DNA of 12,724 bases from an uncultured Bacilli bacterium (GCA_947584955.1 CANPWS010000021.1:1-12724), one strand, 5' to 3'; counted from the stretch's first letter, positions 6,198-12,724 are shown. Program-made: numbers and translations. The notes: generated from the sequence alone by a model not told the origin.

Positions 6198-8384
6198 TTA
6201 CTGATATTTTTTCATTAAATCGCTAAAAATAATTGGAAATTTAGTTTTATACCAAGCAAATTTATATGTTATTAAAGCATAAGAGATAACATGAGCTTTT
6301 AGAGGAACATAACCTATATTTTCCAAATTATATATATCCTCATCAGAAATTTTATTAGACAATATTTTTTTATAATTATCCCAACATTCTAAGTCATTTA
6401 TTTTATCTTTACCAACAAAATTCATTATTTCATAAGCTTTTTTATACTCTATATTATTCTTAATTAAAAATGATAAAATATCTTCACGATAAACTATTAT
6501 ATCTTTAATTAATTCTTTATTTTTTGATAATTTTTTAATTTTATTTGTTATACCATTACCATGTAAAATGCCAATTATATTAACTAAATCACTAAAATTA
6601 TTAGGCTTTATAATATTAATTATACTTTTAGCAAAATCATCATCTAATTCAAATAAATCTTCTATATTTCCTTTATTTATTAAATCAAAAACATCTTTTT
6701 CATTTAATGGTATGTCATCTAATTTAACTAAAGTTAAATCTTCTAATTTTTTTATTAATGAAGGTATTCTATGCCCTAAAATGTCAAACTTAATAATATT
6801 TGAATTGAGATCATGATAATCAAAATGTGTACTTAAATAAGTATAGCTATTATTAAGATAGTTACAAGGAGTAAAATCATATATTTCTTTATCCTTAGGT
6901 ATTAAAAATACACCACCAGGATGCTGACCAGCATACTTTAACTTGCCTTCTAATTTTTTTATTAATCTTGATTTCTCTTGATTACTTATAGTTAAATTTT
7001 CTTGTAAAATTTTTTCTTCAGCATTGATAGTTTGCATTAAGCAAATAGCACCAGCTTTAATTGTATATTCTTTTTTCCAAAACTTAATTAAATAATTAAT
7101 TAAATCTTTTTGAATACAATGAGCAAAATTAATATCAATATCTGGTATTTTTTCAACATTCAAACCTAAAAAATTTTCATAAGAAATATTAAAACCATCT
7201 TTTTTTAGTTTATTATGACACTTTGGACAATTTTTATCAGGCATATCTATTCCATAATTATAAGCTAAAGTATCTTCAAAATAAAATTTTTTACATGTTT
7301 TACAATAATAATGCGAAGGAAGAGGATTTATATTTGTAATACCTATTAAATAAGCAATAAATGATGAAGCAACACCACCACGAACAAATAAAGGATAGCC
7401 CATATTATAAGATTTATCGACAATTTTTTTAGATATTAAAAATATTGATTCTGTATTAGTATTAATTATTCCATATTTATTAGAATCATCTTTACCATAT
7501 AATTCTTCATTTATTCTATTTTTAATAATACTTGGAATATTTTCTCCACACAATTCATTTAATTTTTTATTTATTATATTCAATATTTTATTTTTACTAT
7601 CTTTGATTTTGGGTAAATAACATTTATCGTCAAGTATTTTTATATCATTAATTAAACTGGCAAGTTTATTTGGATTTGTAACAACTATTTCATATGCAAG
7701 ATTTTCATCTAAAAAGTTAAAGTCATTTAACATTTCCTTAGTTGTTTTTAAATAACTTCCTAAATTATTATCTTTAAAAAGTTTTTTATAATCTTCTTGT
7801 TCTTCTTTTTTTAAATAGCAAACATAGCCTGATGCTATAATGATTTTATTAATACTTTTAGCAATATTTATTATTCTTTTTAAATATTTCTTATCTAAAG
7901 CTGAATTAACTTCAATAAAATCCCACCATATTAAATCTTTTTTAATTTGGTAGTCTTCTAAATCATCATATATATTTTTTATATAAGATAAATCTAAGCC
8001 ATATAATAAGCCATTACTTAAAAGAACTAATTCATCCTTAGTAATAACATTTTTTCCGTATTTATCTAAATTAGTTGTTTTAATTTTTGTAATAATTTTA
8101 TATAAATTTTTTAATCCTTGTTGCGTTCTTACTAATATTGTAACAGGGATAATTGTATCAAATACGAGCATTTTTACTACTGCTCCATAAATAATTTTAA
8201 AATTTTTAATATTATTAGTTTTTAAATATTTTTCTATTTTAGGAAAATTATAAACATTATTATAATCCGTAATAGCAACTTTACTTAATCCTATACTTTT
8301 AGCATAGTTAATTAATTTTTTAAAATCAATAATACTATCTTTAGTCATTTTGGTAAAAATTTTAAATTCTACTCTTTCTGGCAT
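6198..8384 (-). CDS. Shortened PolC-type DNA polymerase III alpha-like protein
   Basis: A 728-residue C-family DNA polymerase of the PolC type, about half the usual length. It lacks the N-terminal OB region, the 3'-5' exonuclease normally inserted in PHP (IIYGAVVKM runs almost directly into VTILV, 64-85) and the C-terminal tail that binds DNA and the clamp. The PHP-like region (1-195) has lost its metal ligands: FKIF replaces HLH (K8, F10), Y41 replaces His and C189 replaces His. The polymerase core is kept: RGGVASSF (335-342), a zinc finger (C361/C364 and C386/C389), PDIDINF with D415 and D417, GQHPGG (486-491) and KFDILGH with D534, the three catalytic aspartates. The fingers region follows, with LKAH at 695-698 for the usual PKAHA. 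The TAG GAG of the upstream stop doubles as its Shine-Dalgarno. DNA synthesis is plausible but unproofread. It is a second alpha-like subunit, not the housekeeping one. Confidence 0.85.
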   Translation of the reverse strand: MPERVEFKIFTKMTKDSIIDFKKLINYAKSIGLSKVAITDYNNVYNFPKIEKYLKTNNIKNFKIIYGAVVKMLVFDTIIPVTILVRTQQGLKNLYKIITKIKTTNLDKYGKNVITKDELVLLSNGLLYGLDLSYIKNIYDDLEDYQIKKDLIWWDFIEVNSALDKKYLKRIINIAKSINKIIIASGYVCYLKKEEQEDYKKLFKDNNLGSYLKTTKEMLNDFNFLDENLAYEIVVTNPNKLASLINDIKILDDKCYLPKIKDSKNKILNIINKKLNELCGENIPSIIKNRINEELYGKDDSNKYGIINTNTESIFLISKKIVDKSYNMGYPLFVRGGVASSFIAYLIGITNINPLPSHYYCKTCKKFYFEDTLAYNYGIDMPDKNCPKCHNKLKKDGFNISYENFLGLNVEKIPDIDINFAHCIQKDLINYLIKFWKKEYTIKAGAICLMQTINAEEKILQENLTISNQEKSRLIKKLEGKLKYAGQHPGGVFLIPKDKEIYDFTPCNYLNNSYTYLSTHFDYHDLNSNIIKFDILGHRIPSLIKKLEDLTLVKLDDIPLNEKDVFDLINKGNIEDLFELDDDFAKSIINIIKPNNFSDLVNIIGILHGNGITNKIKKLSKNKELIKDIIVYREDILSFLIKNNIEYKKAYEIMNFVGKDKINDLECWDNYKKILSNKISDEDIYNLENIGYVPLKAHVISYALITYKFAWYKTKFPIIFSDLMKKYQ

Positions 8385-8397
8385 TTTTTATCAACTC

Positions 8398-9003
8398 CTA
8401 ATTTATATCTATAATATTGTAGTTTTTATCATCAAATACAAATTTTAATGGATTATTTAATTTAGCAAATTTCCAATTTATAAATTTATTTTTTAATGTA
8501 CCGTCTGTAGTAAATAAAATTATATAAGTGTTATTTTGTTTACTATACTCTTCTATAATTTTTTTTATAAGTTTAATATCTTTATTTGATTTTCTTAAAA
8601 GTTTGTCAAAATCATCAATTATAATGACATCATAAGGTTCAATTATATTTTTATCAAATATATAATTTAGCCATTCTTCATCAAAAACCTTATTACTACT
8701 TATTACAATGTTAGAATTACGTATTTTTTCCAAAGCTAACATAAATTCATTATAATCAATTTTTTCTTTTGTTAATGCTACTGTTTTAGCTTTAATGGGA
8801 AACATATAGCTTTCAACAAGTTTAAAGTCTATTTTAGAAATTAAAGAAATTAAGTGGTTAACATAATGAGAAAAATTTAATAAAAATGATTGTACATAAA
8901 CTCTTTTTCTTTCTCTTATTCCATATTCTTCTAAAATATTGATTAATAAGGGCATACAATTTTTAAAGTTATCACTAAGGATAACAGAAATATTATCATT
9001 CAT
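8398..9003 (-). CDS. Small DnaB-like RecA-fold protein lacking Walker A
   Basis: A 201-residue protein that parallels the one at 4716-5450: ISVILSD (strand 1), a helix ending in LEEYGIRERKR, RVYVQSF (strand 2), SLISKIDFKLVESY, then YDVIIIDDFDKLL (124-136) and TYIILFTTD. This is the order of the DnaB RecA-like core. The Walker A loop is gone (DNFKNC instead of a GK[ST] loop), but the Walker B Asp is kept (Asp130), the reverse of its paralogue. It ends sooner, lacking the arginine-finger segment. The frame opens with GTG at 9012, but the ATG at 9003 is better placed, with AAAGGA 11 bases upstream, and overlaps the previous stop by 8 bases. Nucleotide hydrolysis is unlikely. It may pair with its paralogue or with the polymerase. 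Recognition depends on the comparison with the second copy. Confidence 0.5.
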   Translation of the reverse strand: MNDNISVILSDNFKNCMPLLINILEEYGIRERKRVYVQSFLLNFSHYVNHLISLISKIDFKLVESYMFPIKAKTVALTKEKIDYNEFMLALEKIRNSNIVISSNKVFDEEWLNYIFDKNIIEPYDVIIIDDFDKLLRKSNKDIKLIKKIIEEYSKQNNTYIILFTTDGTLKNKFINWKFAKLNNPLKFVFDDKNYNIIDIN

Positions 9004-9775
9004 GAGAATCACATTCCTTTAAGAATCTGTCATCCTTAGTAAATTCAATAAGGTTATCTTGACCAAAAAGATTAATAGTAGCATCAATATGATTATTATC
9101 TAAATCAACATTTTTAATTATGGCTTGAAGATCTTTAAATGGTCCTGTTAAGATTGTAACTTTATCTCCTTCCTTAATATCTTCAAATGAGGTATATTCG
9201 TTTATTGCCTCTTCAAAATTGGTATTTTTGCTAGCTCTTATTTTTAACCAAACACCTAATCTAACATGGTTTGATTTTACTAAAGGTACATCATAACCAT
9301 TAAAATACTTATTAATGCAATACATTTCATATTCCGTTGATAAACCATAAAGTACTGGAGCATCATAGCCATAATAAGTAGAGGCACAAGATATATATTT
9401 TTGAACATCAGTAGAGTCTTGATGTTCTTTTAATAATTTACATTGATCAATAATATTATCTTTAGAATCTAGAAGGTCTTCAATAAAATCCATATTATAA
9501 TCAGCTGGAGTAATAATACTTAGAGTATCAGGAATAATTAAATGTTCTTCATTATCTTGTACTTCTAAACCATAATAATACTTAATAATACAATATAAAA
9601 TATACTTGGAATCTAAATCATAATCACGATATGTATTAGCAAGAATAAGTCTATCAATATATTGTCTTACTCCCTTTCGATACTTAAACTTGCTTAATTC
9701 TTTTAATTGATCAATAATATTATCCTTACTATCCACTATTTTTTTGACATATTTATTTGAATATGCATAATTCAT
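8996..9775 (-). CDS. NusG-like KOW-domain protein, first gene of the operon
   Basis: A 259-residue protein whose end (about 200-250) is a NusG-type KOW domain: KEGDKVTILTGPFKDLQAII, then a hydrophobic strand and NLFGQDNLIEF, close to the NusG C-terminal pattern. In NusG-family proteins this domain contacts ribosomal S10, Rho or RNA. A recognisable NGN domain, which binds RNA polymerase, is not evident. Instead residues 13-72 and 101-164 are two copies of one module, each with DSKDNIIDQ (15-23 and 103-111), followed by a Tyr-rich pattern ending in YCI.KY..G. The ATG has a very strong AAAGGAGG (9793-9786). As first gene of a long operon, a LoaP- or RfaH-like antitermination role for its own transcript is a reasonable inference, but the missing NGN weakens it. 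Confidence is good for the KOW domain and low for the role. Confidence 0.75.
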   Translation of the reverse strand: MNYAYSNKYVKKIVDSKDNIIDQLKELSKFKYRKGVRQYIDRLILANTYRDYDLDSKYILYCIIKYYYGLEVQDNEEHLIIPDTLSIITPADYNMDFIEDLLDSKDNIIDQCKLLKEHQDSTDVQKYISCASTYYGYDAPVLYGLSTEYEMYCINKYFNGYDVPLVKSNHVRLGVWLKIRASKNTNFEEAINEYTSFEDIKEGDKVTILTGPFKDLQAIIKNVDLDNNHIDATINLFGQDNLIEFTKDDRFLKECDSHE

Positions 9776-9804
9776 TAAACTTCTTCCTCCTTTAAATATA
9801 TATC

Positions 9805-9819
9805 AAGTATATCATACTT
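9805..9819 (-). promoter_or_regulatory. Palindrome over the likely operon promoter
   Basis: AAGTAT-ATC-ATACTT is a perfect 6-bp dyad with a 3-base centre. It lies 30-44 bases before the ATG of the KOW gene and contains both candidate -10 boxes on the minus strand, TATGAT (9816-9811) and TATACT (9811-9806). The -35 is weak (TTAAAA about 16 bases above TATGAT). A repressor bound here would block the operon. The helix-turn-helix protein encoded just upstream is the obvious candidate, by position only. Confidence 0.45.
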
Positions 9820-9845
9820 TTTTTAAGCACTTTTTTAACGACAAT

Positions 9846-9891
9846 AAAAAATACATTATTTCTTTTTAAGATATAGAAATAATGTATTTTT
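9846..9891 (-). terminator. Strong intrinsic terminator with perfect 17-bp stem
   Basis: AAAAATACATTATTTCT (9847-9863) and its exact complement (9875-9891) form a 17-bp stem with an 11-base loop. On the minus strand six T follow. It starts 11 bases after the stop of the helix-turn-helix gene and ends before the operon promoter, so it separates the two units. The A and T runs on both sides mean it could also work in the plus direction. Confidence 0.85.
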
Positions 9892-9901
9892 GTAATTGTA
9901 T

Positions 9902-10930
9902 TTAATGTATAATATACCATTCATTTTTACTATAATCATAGCCAATGTTTCGATATAATTTATTGTAATCTATAATATATCTTTCAGCTTGTCTTATTGA
10001 AAGATTAAATTTATTTGCTAAATCACTAGTTTTTATAGTTTTTTTATTCTTCAAAAATTTATTTATATTAAAAAGAGTTTTAATTTTAGATGAAGAAAAA
10101 TTTATTTTTTCAGTATTTAAAACATAATCATAATATAATTCAGTTATATCATAGTCATCAAGTATTTCATTTGCAAAATTAATATTAGTATATTTAATAT
10201 GGCTTTGCTTAATTTTTTCTTCATCATCAGTAATAATATAAACTAAATTAAAATGATTAAATAATTTACGATATTTTTTATCTATACTAAGATAATCTTT
10301 TACTTCTAAAAAATTATCATAAATAAGCAATAGAAATCCCTGTTTTCTTTGAAGATCAGTCATATTTTTGACAGGTTTAATATAAGGAAAATGAAAAAAA
10401 GTATTATTTTCATCATCATTTTTAACAATATCTCTTTTATCAGTAAGAAAACCATTATAATCACCACATATGTAAACGTTTCTACCTACATGGTCTAAAC
10501 CAATACTATTTTTATAAAATTCTACTTTAATAAATTGGTATTTATCCCTATTTAATTTTTTTAATAACTCATTTTGTAATTTAAGAGCTTCATCATAAGA
10601 TTCATTTTTCTTAGCACATAATATTCTTAATATTTGGGGATTTACATAAATAAATATTATTAACTCACACGGAACAATTTTATTGCTAAATAATGTTTCT
10701 CCTTTTTTTAGTTCAATTAATTTTTCAAGAGATTTAGCATCATTTTGATTCATATTAATGTAACCATATTTGGAAATAAATAATTCGTCTAGCACTTCTT
10801 GATATATTTTTCCTGTTTTTAATTGATATTTTAAACTATTAAAATCTATTCCAATAGTACCTAATATTAAAATGCTTTTATCTGCATTTTTTATTAATAT
10901 TTTTCTGATTTTTTTATACTCTTTATCCAT
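9902..10930 (-). CDS. Probable DNA-binding regulator with C-terminal helix-turn-helix
   Basis: A 342-residue protein with a helix-turn-helix of DeoR/HTH_11 style at about 283-325 (KTSDLANKFNLSIRQAERYI, with the recognition helix at 311-321). A short wing follows, ending in NEWYIIH. The first 165 residues alternate strand and helix (SILILGTIGIDF; ELIIFIYVNPQIL), which recalls a nucleotide kinase fold of the guanylate kinase or dephospho-CoA kinase type. A GxxxxGK[ST] P-loop is absent, so any binding is probably to a ligand, not catalytic. A second alpha/beta unit (about 198-270) precedes the helix-turn-helix. Domain names here are guesses from pattern. The gene has its own extended -10 promoter and a strong terminator and sits directly before the replisome-like operon on the same strand. 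The likely role is control of that operon. The start ATG has AAAGGA 7 bases upstream. Confidence 0.7.
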   Translation of the reverse strand: MDKEYKKIRKILIKNADKSILILGTIGIDFNSLKYQLKTGKIYQEVLDELFISKYGYINMNQNDAKSLEKLIELKKGETLFSNKIVPCELIIFIYVNPQILRILCAKKNESYDEALKLQNELLKKLNRDKYQFIKVEFYKNSIGLDHVGRNVYICGDYNGFLTDKRDIVKNDDENNTFFHFPYIKPVKNMTDLQRKQGFLLLIYDNFLEVKDYLSIDKKYRKLFNHFNLVYIITDDEEKIKQSHIKYTNINFANEILDDYDITELYYDYVLNTEKINFSSSKIKTLFNINKFLKNKKTIKTSDLANKFNLSIRQAERYIIDYNKLYRNIGYDYSKNEWYIIH

Positions 10931-10951
10931 ATTATTTTCCTTTATATATTT

Positions 10952-10960
10952 ATTATAACA
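10952..10960 (-). promoter_or_regulatory. Extended -10 promoter of the helix-turn-helix gene
   Basis: The minus strand reads TGTTATAAT, a perfect extended -10, 21 bases above the ATG at 10930. The leader would be about 15 bases and include AAAGGA. There is no good -35, which extended -10 promoters tolerate. Confidence 0.6.
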
Positions 10961-11021
10961 TCAAATGTACAATTTATTTGTTTTCTATTTGATTTTTTGG
11001 ATTTATATTCCTTTCTCTATC

Positions 11022-11054
11022 AAAAAAAGATGTCAACAAAATGTTAACACCTTT
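11022..11054 (-). terminator. Intrinsic terminator after the broken antitoxin-like gene
   Basis: On the minus strand AAAGGTGTTAAC (11054-11043) pairs with GTTGACATCTTT (11037-11026). The 12-bp stem has two G-U pairs and a 5-base loop ATTTT, and runs into seven T. It lies 40 bases after the stop of the 25-codon frame, so it probably ended the original antitoxin-like unit or its remnant. Confidence 0.75.
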
Positions 11055-11094
11055 CACTAAATTATAATTAATTCTTTTGTTAATAATTCTATAA

Positions 11095-11172
11095 TTAAAT
11101 TAATTGCATTTTTGAAGTGATAATTTCATTATTTTCTTTAACCAAATTTAATATAATATTTTCTTTATTCAT
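11095..11172 (-). pseudogene. Remnant of an AbiEi-type antitoxin gene (N-terminal wing-helix start only)
   Basis: A 25-codon frame reads MNKENIILNLVKENNEIITS, then KMQLI and stop. This is the pattern that opens AbiEi-family antitoxins and related regulators, where a first helix is followed by 'NNGIIT(S/T)' leading into the helix-turn-helix. Everything after residue 22 is missing, and no AbiEii toxin gene is present. AAAGGA lies 11 bases before the ATG, an operator-like repeat lies above it and a terminator closes it, so the control elements of a normal gene survive around a deleted body. In type IV toxin-antitoxin systems the antitoxin represses its own promoter through inverted repeats, which agrees. 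It could instead be a small peptide of its own; family assignment from 22 residues is tentative. Confidence 0.4.
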
Positions 11173-11180
11173 TTTCTTTT

Positions 11181-11228
11181 TGTTCCTTTCTACATACCTT
11201 ATATCATATATGTATGTTAAAAGGAACA
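11181..11228. repeat. Interrupted inverted repeat, operator-like
   Basis: TGTTCCTTT-ct-ACATAC (11181-11197) is mirrored by GTATGT-ta-AAAGGAACA (11212-11228). That makes 15 of 17 positions paired across a 14-base centre. On the minus strand the centre holds TATGAT and TATAAG, usable as -10 boxes, and the inner arm includes the AAAGGAAC used as ribosome binding site for the frame at 11172. The layout fits an autoregulated promoter. As RNA it could also hide the ribosome binding site. Confidence 0.55.
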
Positions 11229-11257
11229 CGTTTTTTTGATTTATTCATAAAAATTTA

Positions 11258-11289
11258 AAAATGTTAACATAGTTGTTCGTTAACATTTT
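11258..11289 (-). terminator. Terminator hairpin after secA
   Basis: AAAATGTTAAC (11258-11268) and GTTAACATTTT (11279-11289) form a perfect 11-bp stem with a 10-base loop. On the minus strand TTTTTAAATTTTT follows, so it probably ends the secA transcript about 110 bases after the stop. It is nearly symmetrical and may act both ways. The 109 bases between it and secA are AT-rich spacer with only a TTTGCAAA repeat (11329-11336 and 11348-11355). Confidence 0.6.
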
Positions 11290-11398
11290 CTTTAATTTCA
11301 AATGATTTTTTAGTTTTTTTTAATTTTTTTTGCAAACAAATTACAAATTTGCAAATATTTTATTTTTTCAAAAATTGCTTGTAAATTCTTATTTTATC

Positions 11399-12724
11399 TT
11401 ACTTTCCACAACAATTTTTATATTTCTTTCCCGAACCGCATGGACAAGGTTCATTTCTTCCTATCTTAGTACTTTTTTTAGATATTTTAACCGTTTCTTT
11501 GCCATCATTAGTAATAATATTTTTAACAGTTTCTTTTCTTTCTAAATTTTGTCTAATTTGAGACTTTAACAAATACATACTAACTTCCTTATTAATTGTA
11601 TTCATCATAGCATCAAATAACTCATATCCTTCTAAAGTATAAGCTTGAAGTGGATTCTCATTTGCATAACCTCTAAGTCCAATACCTTCTCTTAGATGAT
11701 TCATTGTAGAAATATGTTCCATCCAATGATTATCAATAACTCTTAAAGCTATTGCTTTTTCAAATTCTGTTTGTACTTCTTCAGGAATATCATTAAACTT
11801 TTCTTCATAATCTTTCAAAACATTGTTATATATATATTCAACTATTTCTTTAGGATCTTTACCATTTATTTCAGATAAATTAATTCTATATTTTTTTAAT
11901 AAATTTTCATTAGATGCTTCGACAATTTCAGAATAATCATTATCAGATAAAGTATTAGATTCTATCAAATGACCATTTACCATTTGATTTATATAATCTT
12001 TAAACATTCCTAAAATCATTTCATGAATAGAATCACTATCTAATATTTCATTTCTTTTAGCATACATTATTTCTCTTTGATTATTCATTACATCATCATA
12101 ATTTAAAAGTTGTTTTCTTATATCAAAATTATTTCCTTCAACTTTTTTTTGTGCTGACTCTACTGACTTAGAAAACATTTTATTTCTAATTGCAACATCG
12201 CCAGAAAATCCTAAATTTTCAAGAGTTCCACGATATCTATCAGAACCAAATCTTACCATTAAATCATCTTCAAAAGATACATAAAACTGAGTAAATCCAG
12301 GATCTCCTTGTCTACCAGAACGACCTCTAAGCTGATTATCAATTCTTCTAGATTCATGTCTTTCTGTACCAATTACACAAAGACCTCCTAGTTCTTTGAC
12401 ACCTTCCCCAAGTTTTATATCAGTTCCACGTCCAGCCATATTTGTAGCAATAGTAACAGCTCCTTTTTCACCAGCTTTTGCAATTATTTCTGCTTCTCTT
12501 GCATGATTTTTAGCATTTAAAACCTCATGTTTAATTTTCTTTTTAGTAAGTAAATCACTTATAATTTCACTAGTTTCAATCGCAATAGTACCAACTAATA
12601 CAGGCTGTCCCTCATTATGTCTTTTTTCTATCTCTTTAATAATAGCATTATATTTTCCCTGCTTACCTGGATACAATAAATCAGTTTCATCAATTCTAAT
12701 AACAGGTTTATTTGTAGGAATAGT
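11399..12724 (-). CDS. secA: Protein translocase ATPase SecA, C-terminal part (5' end outside the window)
   Basis: Motor of the general secretion pathway, which pushes preproteins through SecYEG at the cytoplasmic membrane with ATP. The window holds the last 441 residues; the frame runs off the right edge, beginning TIPTNKPVIRIDETD. Visible are the second nucleotide-binding domain (GTIAIETSE, ATNMAGRGTDIKLG), the motif VI region (GTERHESRRIDNQLRGRSGRQGD), the helical scaffold and wing with DNHWMEHISTMNHLREGI, and the C-terminal zinc-binding SEC-C motif NEPCPCGSGKKYKNCCGK at the very end. The TTG at 12676 is an internal Leu codon, not a start. All expected motifs are intact. It is a housekeeping gene and marks the chromosomal flank of the accessory region. 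Confidence 0.97.
   Translation of the reverse strand, partial: TIPTNKPVIRIDETDLLYPGKQGKYNAIIKEIEKRHNEGQPVLVGTIAIETSEIISDLLTKKKIKHEVLNAKNHAREAEIIAKAGEKGAVTIATNMAGRGTDIKLGEGVKELGGLCVIGTERHESRRIDNQLRGRSGRQGDPGFTQFYVSFEDDLMVRFGSDRYRGTLENLGFSGDVAIRNKMFSKSVESAQKKVEGNNFDIRKQLLNYDDVMNNQREIMYAKRNEILDSDSIHEMILGMFKDYINQMVNGHLIESNTLSDNDYSEIVEASNENLLKKYRINLSEINGKDPKEIVEYIYNNVLKDYEEKFNDIPEEVQTEFEKAIALRVIDNHWMEHISTMNHLREGIGLRGYANENPLQAYTLEGYELFDAMMNTINKEVSMYLLKSQIRQNLERKETVKNIITNDGKETVKISKKSTKIGRNEPCPCGSGKKYKNCCGK

Noticed and set aside
6568..6816. Plus-strand open frame of 82 codons
   Set aside because: It is antisense to the conserved fingers region of the polymerase, with no ribosome binding site or domain of its own.
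6198..8384. Reading this as the chromosomal polC or dnaE gene
   Set aside because: It is about half the length of PolC, lacks exonuclease, OB and tail, and has lost the PHP metal ligands, so a separate full-length replicase must exist elsewhere.
9004..9012. GTG start at 9012 for the small DnaB-like gene
   Set aside because: AAAGGA is only 2 bases from this GTG, too close for initiation. The ATG at 9003 has proper spacing and the same overlap as the paralogous junction.
11329..11355. TTTGCAAA inverted repeat as the secA terminator
   Set aside because: On the minus strand the 8-bp stem is followed by A-rich, not T-rich, sequence. The hairpin at 11258-11289 fits better.
11330..11545. Plus-strand open frame of 71 codons that looks like a membrane peptide
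   Set aside because: It covers the antisense of the conserved SEC-C end of SecA. The hydrophobic look comes from the AT-rich strand.
1..12724. tRNA genes, rRNA, CRISPR arrays and insertion sequences
   Set aside because: I saw no cloverleaf-like GC-richer segment, no regularly spaced repeats, no transposase and no matched terminal repeats flanked by target duplications.

Overview
The window comes from a very AT-rich Bacillota-type bacterium. It reads with the standard code: TGA is used as a stop (for example at 8996-8998 and 5443-5445) and Trp is TGG. Most ribosome binding sites are AAAGGAG-like, and there is a SecA with a C-terminal SEC-C zinc motif and a monomeric [FeFe]-hydrogenase. A fermentative, gut-type member of the Bacilli near the Mollicutes would fit; that placement is inference. 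Every convincing gene lies on the minus strand, so the reading order runs from high to low coordinates.

Region 1 (12724-11258) is the 3' part of secA, cut by the window edge, followed by a hairpin terminator. Region 2 (11228-11022) holds the promoter and operator-like inverted repeat, the first 25 codons, and the terminator of a broken gene that resembles an AbiEi-type antitoxin. This looks like the scar of a lost toxin-antitoxin unit. Region 3 (10960-9846) is a 342-residue protein with a C-terminal helix-turn-helix, its own extended -10 promoter and a perfect 17-bp terminator.

Region 4 (9819-1711) is the main interest: a tight run of seven genes with short gaps or overlaps. In order they are a NusG-like KOW-domain protein with a duplicated N-terminus; a DnaB-like RecA-fold protein without Walker A; a shortened PolC-type DNA polymerase without OB domain, exonuclease, PHP metal ligands or C-terminal tail but with its three catalytic aspartates; an unrecognised protein; a second DnaB-like protein with a damaged Walker A and Walker B; a beta-CASP metallo-beta-lactamase nuclease; and a PD-(D/E)XK-type nuclease. 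A palindrome overlaps the likely promoter in front, and an intrinsic terminator closes the run. I infer that this is a replisome-derived accessory cassette, possibly anti-phage defence or a domesticated element, inserted between two housekeeping genes. I do not recognise it as a described system.

Region 5 (1523-18) is the [FeFe]-hydrogenase gene with its own promoter and terminator. A further -10 element at the left edge probably serves a gene outside the window.
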